A stretch of DNA of 64,000 nt from Aquabacterium sp. A3 (GTDB taxonomy: Bacteria; Pseudomonadota; Gammaproteobacteria; Burkholderiales; Burkholderiaceae_C), in the NCBI RefSeq assembly GCF_038069945.1, contig NZ_JBBPEV010000001.1:1302001-1366000 (forward strand). The letters run 5' to 3'. A program made the translations under genes and the position numbers. The first letter of the stretch is position 1. Each line of letters opens with the position of its first letter. Below the pieces are notes generated by a model. The model worked only from the letters and a program-made list of their open reading frames with translations. It searched no databases and was not told where the DNA came from. Shown here piece after piece: positions 34,845 to 43,858 of the stretch.

Positions 34845-34858
34845 TGATCCACAACAAC
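34845..34858 (+). promoter_or_regulatory. FNR/Anr-like box before cydA
   Basis: TTGATCCACAACAA matches nine of the ten conserved bases of TTGAT-N4-ATCAA. Bd oxidase operons are often FNR- or ArcA-controlled. It lies about 90 bp before the cydA start. Confidence 0.4.
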
Positions 34859-34949
34859 TTTCGCCCCATACCCCCCTTGGTACAAATCGTGAAAGCACAT
34901 TCACCGTCTGCGCGCCGGTCTGCCGCGCCCAGACCCAAGGAGAACCTTC

Positions 34950-36530
34950 ATGATTTCAGAAGAACTTGTTGACCTGTCTCGATTGCAATTTGCCGCCACG
35001 GCGATGTACCACTTCCTGTTCGTGCCGCTGACCATCGGCATGGTCTGGCTGCTGGTCATCATGGAAAGTGTCTACGTGATGACCGGCAAGGTCATCTGGA
35101 GGGACATGACGCGCTTTTGGGGCAAGCTGTTCGGCATCAACTTCGCCCTGGGCGTGACCACGGGCATCACCATGGAGTTCCAGTTCGGCACGAACTGGGC
35201 CTACTACTCGCACTATGTGGGCGATGTGTTCGGCGCACCGCTGGCCATCGAAGGCCTGATGGCCTTCTTCCTGGAATCGACCTTCATCGGCCTGTTCTTC
35301 TTCGGCTGGGACCGGCTCAGCAAGACCCAGCATTTGATGGTGACGGTGCTGATGGCGCTGGGCACCAACCTGTCGGCCCTGTGGATTCTGGTGGCCAACG
35401 GCTGGATGCAAAACCCGGTGGGCGCCGAGTTCAGCTACCAGACCATGCGCATGGAAATGGTCGATTTCTGGGCCGTGATCTTCAACCCCGATGCCCAGGC
35501 CAAGTTCGTGCACACGGTGTCGGCCGGGTATGTGACCGGCGCGATGTTCGTGCTGTCGATCTCGGCGTGGTACCTGCTCAAGGGCCGCGACATCGAATTC
35601 GCCAAGCGCAGCTTCCGCGTGGCCTCGGCCTTTGGCCTGGCTTCGGTGCTGAGTGTGATCGTGCTGGGCGACGAGTCGGGCTACACCGTGGGCGAGGCCC
35701 AGCAGACCAAGATGGCCGCGCTGGAAGCCATGTGGGAGACCGAACCAGCCCCCGCCGGCCTCAAGCTGGTGGCAGGCATCAACGAGGCCGAGCAGAAGAA
35801 CGACTGGGAGATCGAGGTTCCCTACGTCATGGGCCTGATCGGCACGCGCTCGCTGGACAAGCAAATCCCGGGCATCCACGAGATCAAGGCGCGCAACCGC
35901 GAACGCATCGTGCGCGGCATCGTGGCGGTCAACGCGCTGGAGACGTTGCGCAAGACACCCGATGACACCGTGGCCCAGCAGGTGTTCGAGCAACACAAGG
36001 CCGATCTGGGCTTCGGGCTGCTGCTGCGCCAGTACACCACCGACGTGAACCAGGCCACGCCCGAGATGATCCAGAAGGCGGTGGACAGCACCATCCCGGC
36101 CGTGGCACCCATGTTCTGGTCGTTCCGTGTGATGGTGGGCCTGGGCTTTTTGATGCTGGCGCTGTTTGCGCTGAGCTTCTGGACCACGCTGAAGGGCAAT
36201 TTCACCGACAAGCCCTGGCTGCTCAAGTGGGCGCTGTGGATGCTGCCCGCCCCGTGGATCGCCTGTGAGGTGGGCTGGTTCGTGGCGGAGTACGGCCGCC
36301 AGCCCTGGACCATCTACGGCGTGCTGCCCACGCACCTGAGCGTGTCCAACCTGACGGTGGAGAGCATCTATGGCTCGCTGGTCGGCTTCATCGGCTTCTA
36401 CACCGTGCTGCTGGTGGTGGAGATGTTCCTGATGGTGAAGTTCGCGCGCCTGGGCCCGGGCAGCCTGGGCACCGGTCGCTACATGAACGAGCCGACGCAC
36501 GCCGAGCAGGGCCAGGTCCTGGCGCACTGA
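34950..36530 (+). CDS. cydA: Cytochrome bd ubiquinol oxidase subunit I
   Basis: Haem-bearing subunit of the bd-type quinol oxidase of the inner membrane, 526 aa. The haem b595 ligand His21 sits in MYHFLFVPLTIG, the haem b558 histidine in FVHTVSAGYVTG, and the GRQPW motif near residue 450 is intact. The periplasmic quinol loop (about 255-385) is long, as in the E. coli-type enzyme. Strong AAGGAG ribosome site. First gene of the extended cyd operon. Confidence 0.97.
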   Translation: MISEELVDLSRLQFAATAMYHFLFVPLTIGMVWLLVIMESVYVMTGKVIWRDMTRFWGKLFGINFALGVTTGITMEFQFGTNWAYYSHYVGDVFGAPLAIEGLMAFFLESTFIGLFFFGWDRLSKTQHLMVTVLMALGTNLSALWILVANGWMQNPVGAEFSYQTMRMEMVDFWAVIFNPDAQAKFVHTVSAGYVTGAMFVLSISAWYLLKGRDIEFAKRSFRVASAFGLASVLSVIVLGDESGYTVGEAQQTKMAALEAMWETEPAPAGLKLVAGINEAEQKNDWEIEVPYVMGLIGTRSLDKQIPGIHEIKARNRERIVRGIVAVNALETLRKTPDDTVAQQVFEQHKADLGFGLLLRQYTTDVNQATPEMIQKAVDSTIPAVAPMFWSFRVMVGLGFLMLALFALSFWTTLKGNFTDKPWLLKWALWMLPAPWIACEVGWFVAEYGRQPWTIYGVLPTHLSVSNLTVESIYGSLVGFIGFYTVLLVVEMFLMVKFARLGPGSLGTGRYMNEPTHAEQGQVLAH

Positions 36531-36557
36531 ACACCACCACCCATCAAGGAGAAACAC

Positions 36558-37694
36558 ATGCTGGACTACCCAACCCTGAAGCTGATCTGGTGGCTGCTCG
36601 TGGGCGTGCTGCTGGTGGGCTTTGCCATCATGGACGGCCACGACATGGGCGTGGGCTCACTGCTGCCCTTCGTGGGCCGCAACGACACCGAACGCCGCGT
36701 GGTCATCAACACCGTGGGCCCGCACTGGGACGGCAACCAAGTCTGGTTCATCACCGGCGGCGGGGCCATCTTCGCGGCCTGGCCCCTGGTGTATGCCACG
36801 GCCTTCAGCGGCTTTTACTGGGCCATGCTGGCGGTGCTGTGGGCGCTGTTCTTCCGGCCGGTGGGCTTTGACTACCGCAGCAAGATCCACCACCCCACCT
36901 GGCGCAGCACCTGGGATTGGGGCCTGTTCATCGGCGGCGCCGTGCCACCCATCATCTTTGGCGTGGCCTTTGGCAACCTGCTGCAGGGCGTGCCCTTCTC
37001 GTTCAACGAGTACCTGATGCCCACCTACACCGGCAGCTTCTGGGCCCTGCTCAACCCCTTTGCCTTGCTGGCCGGTGTGGTCAGCAGCGCGATGATCACG
37101 CTGCAGGGCGCCACCTACCTGGCCCACCGCACCGAGGGCGCCATCCAGGCCCGCACGATCAAGGCCGGCATCGGTGCCGCCCTGGTGATGGTGCTCGGCT
37201 TCATCGCGGCCGGCGTGTGGCTGCAAGGCATTGAGGGCTACCGCATCACCTCGGCCGTGGTCAGCGACGCCCTGCCCGACCCGCTGGCCAAGACGGTGGT
37301 GCGCGAGGCCGGCGCCTGGATGGCCAACTACGCCGCCATGCCCGCGCTGTGGATCCTGCCCGCACTCGGCGTGGCTGGTGCCTTGTTGGCCGCGCTGCTG
37401 CTGCGTGCCCGCGCCACGCTGAGCGCCTTCGTGGCCTCGTCGCTGGCCGTGGTGGGTGTGATCGGCACGGCCGGGGTCAGCATGTTCCCCTTCATCATGC
37501 CGTCGAGCACGCACCTGGCGTCCAGCCTGACGGTGTGGGACAGCGTCTCCAGCCACCTGACCTTGTCGATCATGTTCTGGGCCACGCTGATCTTCATGCC
37601 CCTGATCGTGACCTACACCAGCTGGGCCTACAGCGTCATGCGCGGCAAGGTCACCGAGGCCTACATCCGCGAGAACGACCACGCGGCGTACTGA
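36558..37694 (+). CDS. cydB: Cytochrome bd ubiquinol oxidase subunit II
   Basis: Second membrane subunit, 378 aa, with eight to nine hydrophobic segments. Conserved stretches LVGFAIMDGHDMGVGSLLP, GPHWDGNQVWFITGGGA and FPFIMPSSTHLASSLTVWD are all present. It starts 27 bp after cydA with an AAGGAG site. Confidence 0.97.
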   Translation: MLDYPTLKLIWWLLVGVLLVGFAIMDGHDMGVGSLLPFVGRNDTERRVVINTVGPHWDGNQVWFITGGGAIFAAWPLVYATAFSGFYWAMLAVLWALFFRPVGFDYRSKIHHPTWRSTWDWGLFIGGAVPPIIFGVAFGNLLQGVPFSFNEYLMPTYTGSFWALLNPFALLAGVVSSAMITLQGATYLAHRTEGAIQARTIKAGIGAALVMVLGFIAAGVWLQGIEGYRITSAVVSDALPDPLAKTVVREAGAWMANYAAMPALWILPALGVAGALLAALLLRARATLSAFVASSLAVVGVIGTAGVSMFPFIMPSSTHLASSLTVWDSVSSHLTLSIMFWATLIFMPLIVTYTSWAYSVMRGKVTEAYIRENDHAAY

Positions 37695-37732
37695 GCCACC
37701 CGCATCACCCATTGATTTGAAGGAGCAACACC

Positions 37733-37858
37733 ATGTGGTACTTCGCCTGGATCCTCGGCGTCGGCTTTGCCGTCCTGCTGGCCATTCTCAATGCCATGTG
37801 GGGCGAGAACGAAGAAGGCCGTCAACGTGCCCAAGCCGGCCACGAGGACACCCCGTGA
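37733..37858 (+). CDS. cydX: Cytochrome bd small subunit CydX
   Basis: A 41-aa single-helix protein beginning MWYFAWILGVGFAVLLAI, with Asn20 and the WGE motif near residues 23-25, the CydX signature. It stabilises the haems of CydAB. It lies 38 bp after cydB with AAGGAG upstream; its stop overlaps the next gene's GTG start as GTGA. Confidence 0.93.
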   Translation: MWYFAWILGVGFAVLLAILNAMWGENEEGRQRAQAGHEDTP

Positions 37859-38574
37859 GCAGCACCCCCGCCCTGATCTCCGATGAGCTGGATGTGCTGG
37901 CCACGGTGTGGCCCCAGCCCTCGGGTGAGGTGATCGAGCTGGGTTGCGGCGCCGCACGCATGGCCAGGCAGATGCTGGCGCGCTGGCCCACGCTGAGTTA
38001 CCTGGGCCTGGAGGTTGACGAGCGGCAACATGCCCTGAACATCGCCGAGCCCGCGCCCGGCATGCGCTTTGCCTTGGGCGGCGCACAAGCCATCCCGGCG
38101 GACGGTGCCGCGTTTGAGCTGGCCTTGATGCTCAAGTCGCTGCACCACGTGCCCCTGCCAGAGATGGATCGCGCTTTGCGTGAGGTGGCACGTGTGCTTA
38201 AGCCCGGCGCGTACTTTTACGTCTCAGAGCCGGTGTACGACGGCGCCTTGAACGACATCGTGCGCCTGTACAACGACGAGGGCACGGTGCGAGCGGCCGC
38301 CCAGAGCGCCCTGCAGCGCGCCTTGGTCAACCCCGAGGGCCTGTGGACCGAGCTGGCGCAGCGACATTTCGAGATGCCCGTGCAATACCGCGACTTCGCC
38401 CAGTTCGAGCAGCGAATGATGCACCCCACCTTCGCCGACCACCAGATCGACGCAGCCCTGCGCGCCCGCGTGGCGCAGGCCTATGCGCCGCACCAGGGGC
38501 CGCAAGGCGCCTTCTTCACCCGCCCCATGCACGTGCGCTGGTGGCAACGTACTCACCGGAGTCTTCAACCATGA
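37855..38574 (+). CDS. Class I SAM-dependent methyltransferase
   Basis: A 239-aa methyltransferase: the SAM-binding motif I is EVIELGCGAARMARQM, motif II region YLGLEVDERQ, and a later ALMLKSLHHVPLPEMDRALREVARVLKPGAYFYV segment is typical of the UbiE/Methyltransf_11 group. It starts with GTG overlapping the cydX stop, so it is coupled to the oxidase genes. Substrate unknown; quinone or small-thiol methylation are possibilities only. Confidence 0.85.
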   Translation: MSSTPALISDELDVLATVWPQPSGEVIELGCGAARMARQMLARWPTLSYLGLEVDERQHALNIAEPAPGMRFALGGAQAIPADGAAFELALMLKSLHHVPLPEMDRALREVARVLKPGAYFYVSEPVYDGALNDIVRLYNDEGTVRAAAQSALQRALVNPEGLWTELAQRHFEMPVQYRDFAQFEQRMMHPTFADHQIDAALRARVAQAYAPHQGPQGAFFTRPMHVRWWQRTHRSLQP

Positions 38575-38984
38575 ACACCATCTCTTACGCCTTCGCCATC
38601 GACCTGCCCTTGCCGCTGCCCGAGGCGGTAGACGCCCTGCGCGCCGCGCTGACGGCCGAACAGATGGGCATCGTCAGCGAGGTGGACGTGCAGGCCACAC
38701 TCAAGGCCAAGCTGGGCCTGGACTCGCACCCACAAAAACTGCTGGGCATCTGCAGCCCCAAGATCGCCCATGCGTTGATGGGCGCCGAGCCCGACATTGC
38801 GGCGCTGTTGCCTTGCGGCGGCGGTGCGGCCGAAGCGACGCCAGGCCAGACCCGCATCGTGCTGCAAGACCCCCGCGTGATCGCGGCGCAGACCGACAAC
38901 GTGGACGTGAAGTCAGCCTGCGAGCTGGCACGTGCCCAACTGGGCCGCGTCATCGAGCGCCTGGGCGCCCATCAGATCGCTTGA
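38571..38984 (+). CDS. DUF302 domain protein
   Basis: A 137-aa cytoplasmic protein of the DUF302 family (LPLPEAVDALRAALTAEQMGIVSEVDVQATLKAKLG and the KLLGICSPKIAHALMGAEPDIAALLPC core with two cysteines). No function is established for the family, though it is common next to sulfur-transfer genes. It overlaps the methyltransferase stop as ATGA. Confidence 0.87.
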   Translation: MNTISYAFAIDLPLPLPEAVDALRAALTAEQMGIVSEVDVQATLKAKLGLDSHPQKLLGICSPKIAHALMGAEPDIAALLPCGGGAAEATPGQTRIVLQDPRVIAAQTDNVDVKSACELARAQLGRVIERLGAHQIA

Positions 38985-38993
38985 GGATTCGCC

Positions 38994-39989
38994 ATGACCC
39001 GCGCACTGAGCTGGCTGCAAAAGAACCTGGTCTGGAGCATCCCGGGCGCCATGCTGCTGGGCCTGCTGTTCGGCCAGCTGGCCAACCCCGGCCCCTTGCG
39101 CTGGGCCATCCTGCCCCTGACCTTCCTGATGGTGTATCCCATGATGGTCACCATGAACCTCAAGGCCCTGCTCAGCCCGGGTGGGGGGCGTGTACAAGGC
39201 ACCGCCTTGTTCATCAACTTCGTGGTGATGCCTGCCGTGGGCTGGGGTGCCGGCGTGGTTTTTTTTGCCGACCAACCGGCGGCACGGCTGGCCTTGTTGC
39301 TCACCGCCTTGCTGCCCACCTCGGGCATGACCATCTCATGGACGGGCTTTGCCAAAGGCAATGTGCCTGCCGCCGTCAAGATGACGGTGTTGGGTCTGGT
39401 GGCTGGCTCACTGCTGGCGCCGCTGTACCTGCAAGCCCTGCTGGGTGCGGTGGTGTCCATCCCCGTCACCCAGGTGGCGCTGCAGATCGGCCTGATCGTG
39501 TTCCTGCCCATGGCACTGGGCCACCTCACCCAGAAGTGGCTGGTGGCCCAGGTGGGGCAGGCGCGCTTCAACAGCCACACCAAGCTGTTGTTTCCACCGT
39601 GGTCGACGCTGGGCGTGCTGGGCATCGTCTTCGTGTCGATGGCCTTGAAGTCGCACGACATCGTGCAAAACCCCGCCCTGCTGGCCACCCTGCTGATGCC
39701 GCTGGCCCTGGTCTACGCCTTGAACTTTGCCTTGTCCACGGTGGTGGGCCGGCTCTTCTTTGAGCGGGGCGACGCCATCGCCCTGGTGTACGGCACGGTG
39801 ATGCGCAATCTGTCGATCGCCCTGGCCATCGCCATCGGCGTGTTCAAAGACCACGGCACCGAGGCCGCCCTACTGATCGCCCTGGCCTACGTGGTGCAGG
39901 TGCAGTCGGCGGCGTGGTACGTGCGCCTGACGGATCGCCTGTTTGGCCGTGTCTCTTCACATCAACCCACCCCTGAGAAAATTGCATGA
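38994..39989 (+). CDS. BASS-family transporter (bile acid:sodium/ACR3-like)
   Basis: A 331-aa membrane protein with about nine to ten hydrophobic segments of the bile acid:Na+ symporter fold, including LLTALLPTSGMTISWTGFAKGN and VYGTVMRNLSIALAIAIG, the two discontinuous crossover helices. Families in this fold carry arsenite, bile acids or small organic anions. The ACR3 cysteine was not recognised, and there are no ars genes, so arsenite export is not supported. It lies nine bp after the DUF302 gene. Confidence 0.8.
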   Translation: MTRALSWLQKNLVWSIPGAMLLGLLFGQLANPGPLRWAILPLTFLMVYPMMVTMNLKALLSPGGGRVQGTALFINFVVMPAVGWGAGVVFFADQPAARLALLLTALLPTSGMTISWTGFAKGNVPAAVKMTVLGLVAGSLLAPLYLQALLGAVVSIPVTQVALQIGLIVFLPMALGHLTQKWLVAQVGQARFNSHTKLLFPPWSTLGVLGIVFVSMALKSHDIVQNPALLATLLMPLALVYALNFALSTVVGRLFFERGDAIALVYGTVMRNLSIALAIAIGVFKDHGTEAALLIALAYVVQVQSAAWYVRLTDRLFGRVSSHQPTPEKIA

Positions 39990-40411
39990 AAGTCCACATG
40001 AAACGCACACTGAGCACCTTGGCCCTGGCCGTCTCTGCCCTGTCGTCCGCACAAGCGGCCGAGCTGTTCGTCAACATCCAGTCCTCAGGCGCCATGGCAC
40101 AGGGAGCCGGGTTGGTGCTGGCCACCCAGGCACTGGAGCAAAAAGCGTCGGTGCGGCTGCTGCTGTGTGATGCAGCCGCCGACATCGCGGTCACGGGACA
40201 ACACCTGCCCATGCTCAAGCCCCGCAACGTGACCGCGCAGCAGATGCTGCAGGGCCTGATCAAGGGTGGCGCCAAGGTCGAGGTGTGCGCCCTGTACCTG
40301 CCCAACAGCGGCAAACAGGCCAGCGAACTGATCGCCGGGGTGACGCCGGCCAAACCTGGCGAGGTCGCGGCCCACCTGCTCAAGCCCGAGGTGCAGATCC
40401 TGTCGTTCTGA
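39986..40411 (+). CDS. Periplasmic DsrE-like protein
   Basis: A 141-aa protein with a signal peptide (cut near AQAAE) and a DsrE/DsrF fold: LFVNIQSSGAMAQGAGLVLATQAL, VRLLLCDAAADI with Cys61, and VEVCALYLPN with Cys101. DsrE-type proteins carry sulfur as persulfide; an exported version beside a bd oxidase is unusual. The start overlaps the transporter stop as ATGA. Confidence 0.75.
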   Translation: MKVHMKRTLSTLALAVSALSSAQAAELFVNIQSSGAMAQGAGLVLATQALEQKASVRLLLCDAAADIAVTGQHLPMLKPRNVTAQQMLQGLIKGGAKVEVCALYLPNSGKQASELIAGVTPAKPGEVAAHLLKPEVQILSF

Positions 40412-40425
40412 TAGTGTCGGGGCCC

Positions 40426-42171
40426 ATGCCCGAAACCCGATCCCCCGACCCCCATCTGAAAGCGCTCCAGGCGCTGACACGGCAGCACGCCCGCCATCCG
40501 CTGTGGTCTGTCGTGGCGGTGATGGCGGGTGTGGTGCAAACCACCTGCACCATCGCCGTGGCGGCCTTGTTGGCCCACATCGTGCATGGCCTGGCCATCA
40601 CACAGGCCTCGTTTGGTGAGCTCAACGCGGTGTGGTGGTGGATGCTGCCTGCCCTGCTGCTGAGGGCGATGGCGGCGTTGGTGCGCGAGGAAGCGGGGCT
40701 GCGCATGTCTCAGGCCACGCGGCAGTCGCTGCGTGCAGCCCTGCTGGACCACCTGCACACCCTGGGGCCGGCGTGGGCCAGCCGCCAGCAAGCCGGTGGC
40801 CTTGCAAGCACCATGCTGGAGCAAGTCGAGGCGCTCGACGGGTGGGTGGCCCGTTACCGTCCGCAACAATGGCTGGCCGTGATCACACCCTTGATGATCG
40901 TGGCAGCCGTGCTGCCATGGAGCTGGGGCGCGGCGCTCATCTTGCTGATCACCGCCCCGCTCATCCCCTTGTTCATGATCCTGGTGGGCTGGGGGGCCCG
41001 GCAACGACAGACCGAGCAGATGCTGGCCTTGCAGCGCATGAGCGGCCATTTCCTGGAACTGGTGCGCGGTCTGCCCACCCTCCACCTGCTCAACGCCCAA
41101 CACCGCATGCAAGCCCAGGTGGCCGAGGTGGCGCACGCCTTTCGGGTGCGCACCATGCGCGTGTTGCGCCTGGCGTTCCTGTCGGGGGCGGTGCTGGAGT
41201 TTTTTGCCTCGGTCGCCATCGCCCTGTCGGCGGTGTACTTCGGGATGAACCTGCTGGGGCACCTGGATTTCGGCCTCTATGGCCAACGACCCACCTTGCA
41301 GGTGGCCTTGTTTGTGCTGCTGTTGGCGCCCGAGTTCTACCTTCCACTGCGCGAGTTGGGCACGCACTACCACGCCCGGGCCGAGGCCCTGGCCGCGGCC
41401 GGTGCGCTGCAAGACTGGCTCCGTGCCGCCTCGCCCCAACCTGATGAAGGCTCGCTCACGCCGCCCCCCGGCCCGCCATCACTGGCCTTGCACGACGTGA
41501 GCTTTGCCCACCGCGAGGGCGAGCCCGTGCTGCGGCACTGCCATCTGCAGGTGGCGCCCGGCGAGGTGGTGGCCATCCAGGGCCCCAGCGGGGGTGGCAA
41601 AACCACCTTGCTGCGCCTGGTGCTGGGTCAACTGGCCGCTCAGCATGGACAAGTGTGCGTGGCCGGGCAGCCCATCTCGTCGTGGCGCCTGAGCGCCTGG
41701 CGCCAGCGTGTGGCCTGGATGACCCAGCACCCGCGATTGCTGGCAGACACCCTGGCGACCAACCTTCGCGTGGCCGAACCCGAGGCCAGCGACGCAGCCC
41801 TGCACGACGCCTTGCAGTGGGCCGGCCTGGGCGATTGGTTTGAGCAGTTGCCGCAGGGCCTGAACACCCGGCTGGGCGAAGGTGGGCGGGGAATGTCCGG
41901 CGGTCAGTTGCGCCGCCTCGCCCTGGCGCGTGTGCGCCTGCGCCCGGCCGATGTGCTGCTGCTGGACGAGCCCACCGCCAGCCTGGACGCCGACACGGAG
42001 CGCGAACTGATCAAGCGCCTGGCCACGCTGTGTGCGGGCAAGACCGTGTTGCTGCTGACGCACCGCAGTGCGCCACTTCAACTGGCCCACCGCGTGCTGC
42101 AACTGCAGCACGGGCAACTGCAGGCGTGGGCACCCGCCGCAGCCGCCGCGCAGGAGATGCCCCATGCATGA
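40426..42171 (+). CDS. cydD: Thiol reductant ABC exporter subunit CydD
   Basis: Half of the CydDC heterodimer, which exports glutathione and cysteine and is needed for bd oxidase assembly. The 581-aa chain has six membrane segments and an ATPase domain with Walker A GPSGGGKT, signature GGRGMSGGQLRRLALAR and Walker B VLLLDEPTASLDAD. The start is the ATG 14 bp after the DsrE gene; the frame is open further but inside that gene. Confidence 0.93.
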   Translation: MPETRSPDPHLKALQALTRQHARHPLWSVVAVMAGVVQTTCTIAVAALLAHIVHGLAITQASFGELNAVWWWMLPALLLRAMAALVREEAGLRMSQATRQSLRAALLDHLHTLGPAWASRQQAGGLASTMLEQVEALDGWVARYRPQQWLAVITPLMIVAAVLPWSWGAALILLITAPLIPLFMILVGWGARQRQTEQMLALQRMSGHFLELVRGLPTLHLLNAQHRMQAQVAEVAHAFRVRTMRVLRLAFLSGAVLEFFASVAIALSAVYFGMNLLGHLDFGLYGQRPTLQVALFVLLLAPEFYLPLRELGTHYHARAEALAAAGALQDWLRAASPQPDEGSLTPPPGPPSLALHDVSFAHREGEPVLRHCHLQVAPGEVVAIQGPSGGGKTTLLRLVLGQLAAQHGQVCVAGQPISSWRLSAWRQRVAWMTQHPRLLADTLATNLRVAEPEASDAALHDALQWAGLGDWFEQLPQGLNTRLGEGGRGMSGGQLRRLALARVRLRPADVLLLDEPTASLDADTERELIKRLATLCAGKTVLLLTHRSAPLQLAHRVLQLQHGQLQAWAPAAAAAQEMPHA

Positions 42172-43858
42172 GCCACCAACGCTGCGGTGGCGCGAAGGCT
42201 GGCAGGCCCTGCGCCCCTTTGTGCGCACCCTGTCGGGCGCCGGCTGGTGGCTGCTGGGCGGGCTGGCGCTGACGGTGGCCGCCCTGGTGGGCAGCCTGGG
42301 TCTGCTGGGCTTGTCAGGCGCGTTCTTGACGGGCGCGGCCATCGCGGGCTTGAGCCCCGTCACTGCCGCCACGTTCAACTTCTTCATGCCCGGTGCGGGC
42401 GTGCGATTCCTGGCCGTGTTGCGCACCACCGCACGCTGGGGCGAGCGCGTGCTCAGCCACGAGGGCACCTTTCGCCTGCTGGCGGGCTTGCGCGTGTCGC
42501 TGTACGACCACCTGGCACGGCTGGCGCCCAGCCAGCTGCGCCGCTACCACGGCGGTGACCTGCTGAACCGCCTGATGCGAGACATCGACGCGCTGGACAA
42601 CCTCTATCCGCGCGTGCTGATGCCCATGGCGGCGGCCAGCCTGGTGATGGCATTGCTGGTGGCGGTGTTCATCTGGCAGGCTCCGGGGCTGGTTCATGTG
42701 CCGCTGATGCTGTGGGCCTGCGCGGTGGTGGGGCTGCCGTGGCTGGGGTGGCTACTGGGGCGCTCGATGGCGCCTTCATGGATGCGGCTGCGCACCACCC
42801 TGCGTGTCCGCTTGCTGGACACGGTGGAGGGCCTGGAAGACCTGTCCTTGCACCCTCGGGCCTGGACACAACAGCGGCAGCGCACCCTGGACAGCAGCGC
42901 CCAATGGCTGCGCTTGCACAGCCAGGTGCAACGCCGCAGCGCCCTGCTGCGCACGGGGGTGGGCCTCTTGGTGGGCCTGGCCGCATGGTGGAGCCTGGCC
43001 TGGCTGGGGGGCCACGCCGTTGGGGTGCAACTGGGTGTGCCCTGGATCGTCGCCCTGGTGCTCTTGCTGATGGGCTGCGCCGAGGCCTTGCAGCCCCTGG
43101 CCGGGGCGTGTGTTGACCTGCCGGGCACCGCCAGCGCTGCACAGCGCTTGAACGCCATCACCAACGAGCCGCCCCACACCTTGTTTGTCGGCCATGGGGC
43201 CCAGCCGGCGCACAGCGGCATCGATGTTCACGACCTCCACTTCAAGTGGGACGAACACACCCCCGTGCTGGCCGGTTTGAATCTGCACATCCGGCCTGGC
43301 GAGCACCTGCTGCTCACAGGCGACAGCGGCTGCGGGAAGTCCACCCTGTTGGCCCTGATCACCCGCATGGAACAGCCGGAGCATGGTCAGATCCTGCTGG
43401 GCGATGTGCCCATTGACATGCTGGACGAACCCACACTGCGTCAACAGGTGGCCTGCGCCCTGCAGGACACCTGGGTGCAGACGGCCACCCTGGCAGACAA
43501 CCTCCGCCTGGCCCGCCCTGACGCCACCGAGGCCGAGATGCTGGATGTGTTGCGTCTGGTGGGCCTGGACCCTGCGGCGTCAGGCTGGCGACAAGGCCTG
43601 AACACCTGGATCGACGAAGGCGGCGCCAACCTCTCGGGCGGCCAGCGTCGGCGGCTGAGCGTGGCACGCGCACTGCTGCAAGCCGCCCCCATCACCTTGC
43701 TGGATGAACCCAGCGAAGGCCTGGACCTGGCGGGCGAGGCCGAACTGACGCAACACGTGACCCGCCATCTGCAAGGCCGCACCCTGATCTGGGTGAGCCA
43801 CCGCACGACGGCCACCGAAGCGTTCAGCCGTGTGCTCAACCTCCAGGCTGTGAGCTGA
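42164..43858 (+). CDS. cydC: Thiol reductant ABC exporter subunit CydC
   Basis: Partner of CydD, 564 aa, same architecture: six membrane segments, Walker A GDSGCGKST, signature NLSGGQRRRLSVAR and Walker B ITLLDEPSEGLDLA. It overlaps cydD by eight bases. Its 3' end overlaps the convergent disulfide oxidoreductase gene by 23 bp. With cydABX at the start of the unit this gives a complete bd oxidase and assembly set. Confidence 0.93.
   Translation: MHEPPTLRWREGWQALRPFVRTLSGAGWWLLGGLALTVAALVGSLGLLGLSGAFLTGAAIAGLSPVTAATFNFFMPGAGVRFLAVLRTTARWGERVLSHEGTFRLLAGLRVSLYDHLARLAPSQLRRYHGGDLLNRLMRDIDALDNLYPRVLMPMAAASLVMALLVAVFIWQAPGLVHVPLMLWACAVVGLPWLGWLLGRSMAPSWMRLRTTLRVRLLDTVEGLEDLSLHPRAWTQQRQRTLDSSAQWLRLHSQVQRRSALLRTGVGLLVGLAAWWSLAWLGGHAVGVQLGVPWIVALVLLLMGCAEALQPLAGACVDLPGTASAAQRLNAITNEPPHTLFVGHGAQPAHSGIDVHDLHFKWDEHTPVLAGLNLHIRPGEHLLLTGDSGCGKSTLLALITRMEQPEHGQILLGDVPIDMLDEPTLRQQVACALQDTWVQTATLADNLRLARPDATEAEMLDVLRLVGLDPAASGWRQGLNTWIDEGGANLSGGQRRRLSVARALLQAAPITLLDEPSEGLDLAGEAELTQHVTRHLQGRTLIWVSHRTTATEAFSRVLNLQAVS

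Larger units (their letters stand above)
34736..34949. other. Divergent regulatory region before cydA
   Basis: This 214-bp gap holds an inverted repeat, an FNR-like dyad and the cydA ribosome site (AAGGAG). I did not find a sigma-54 promoter with correct GG/GC spacing on the cydA strand. Confidence 0.6.

Noticed and set aside
34774..34905. Sigma-54 promoter before cydA
   Set aside because: Several GG...GC-like pairs were tried, but each has wrong spacing or a missing invariant base, so no such promoter is claimed.
38994..39989. Arsenite exporter Acr3
   Set aside because: The fold fits, but no ars neighbours and no recognised Acr3-specific cysteine motif were seen, so only the broad BASS family is called.
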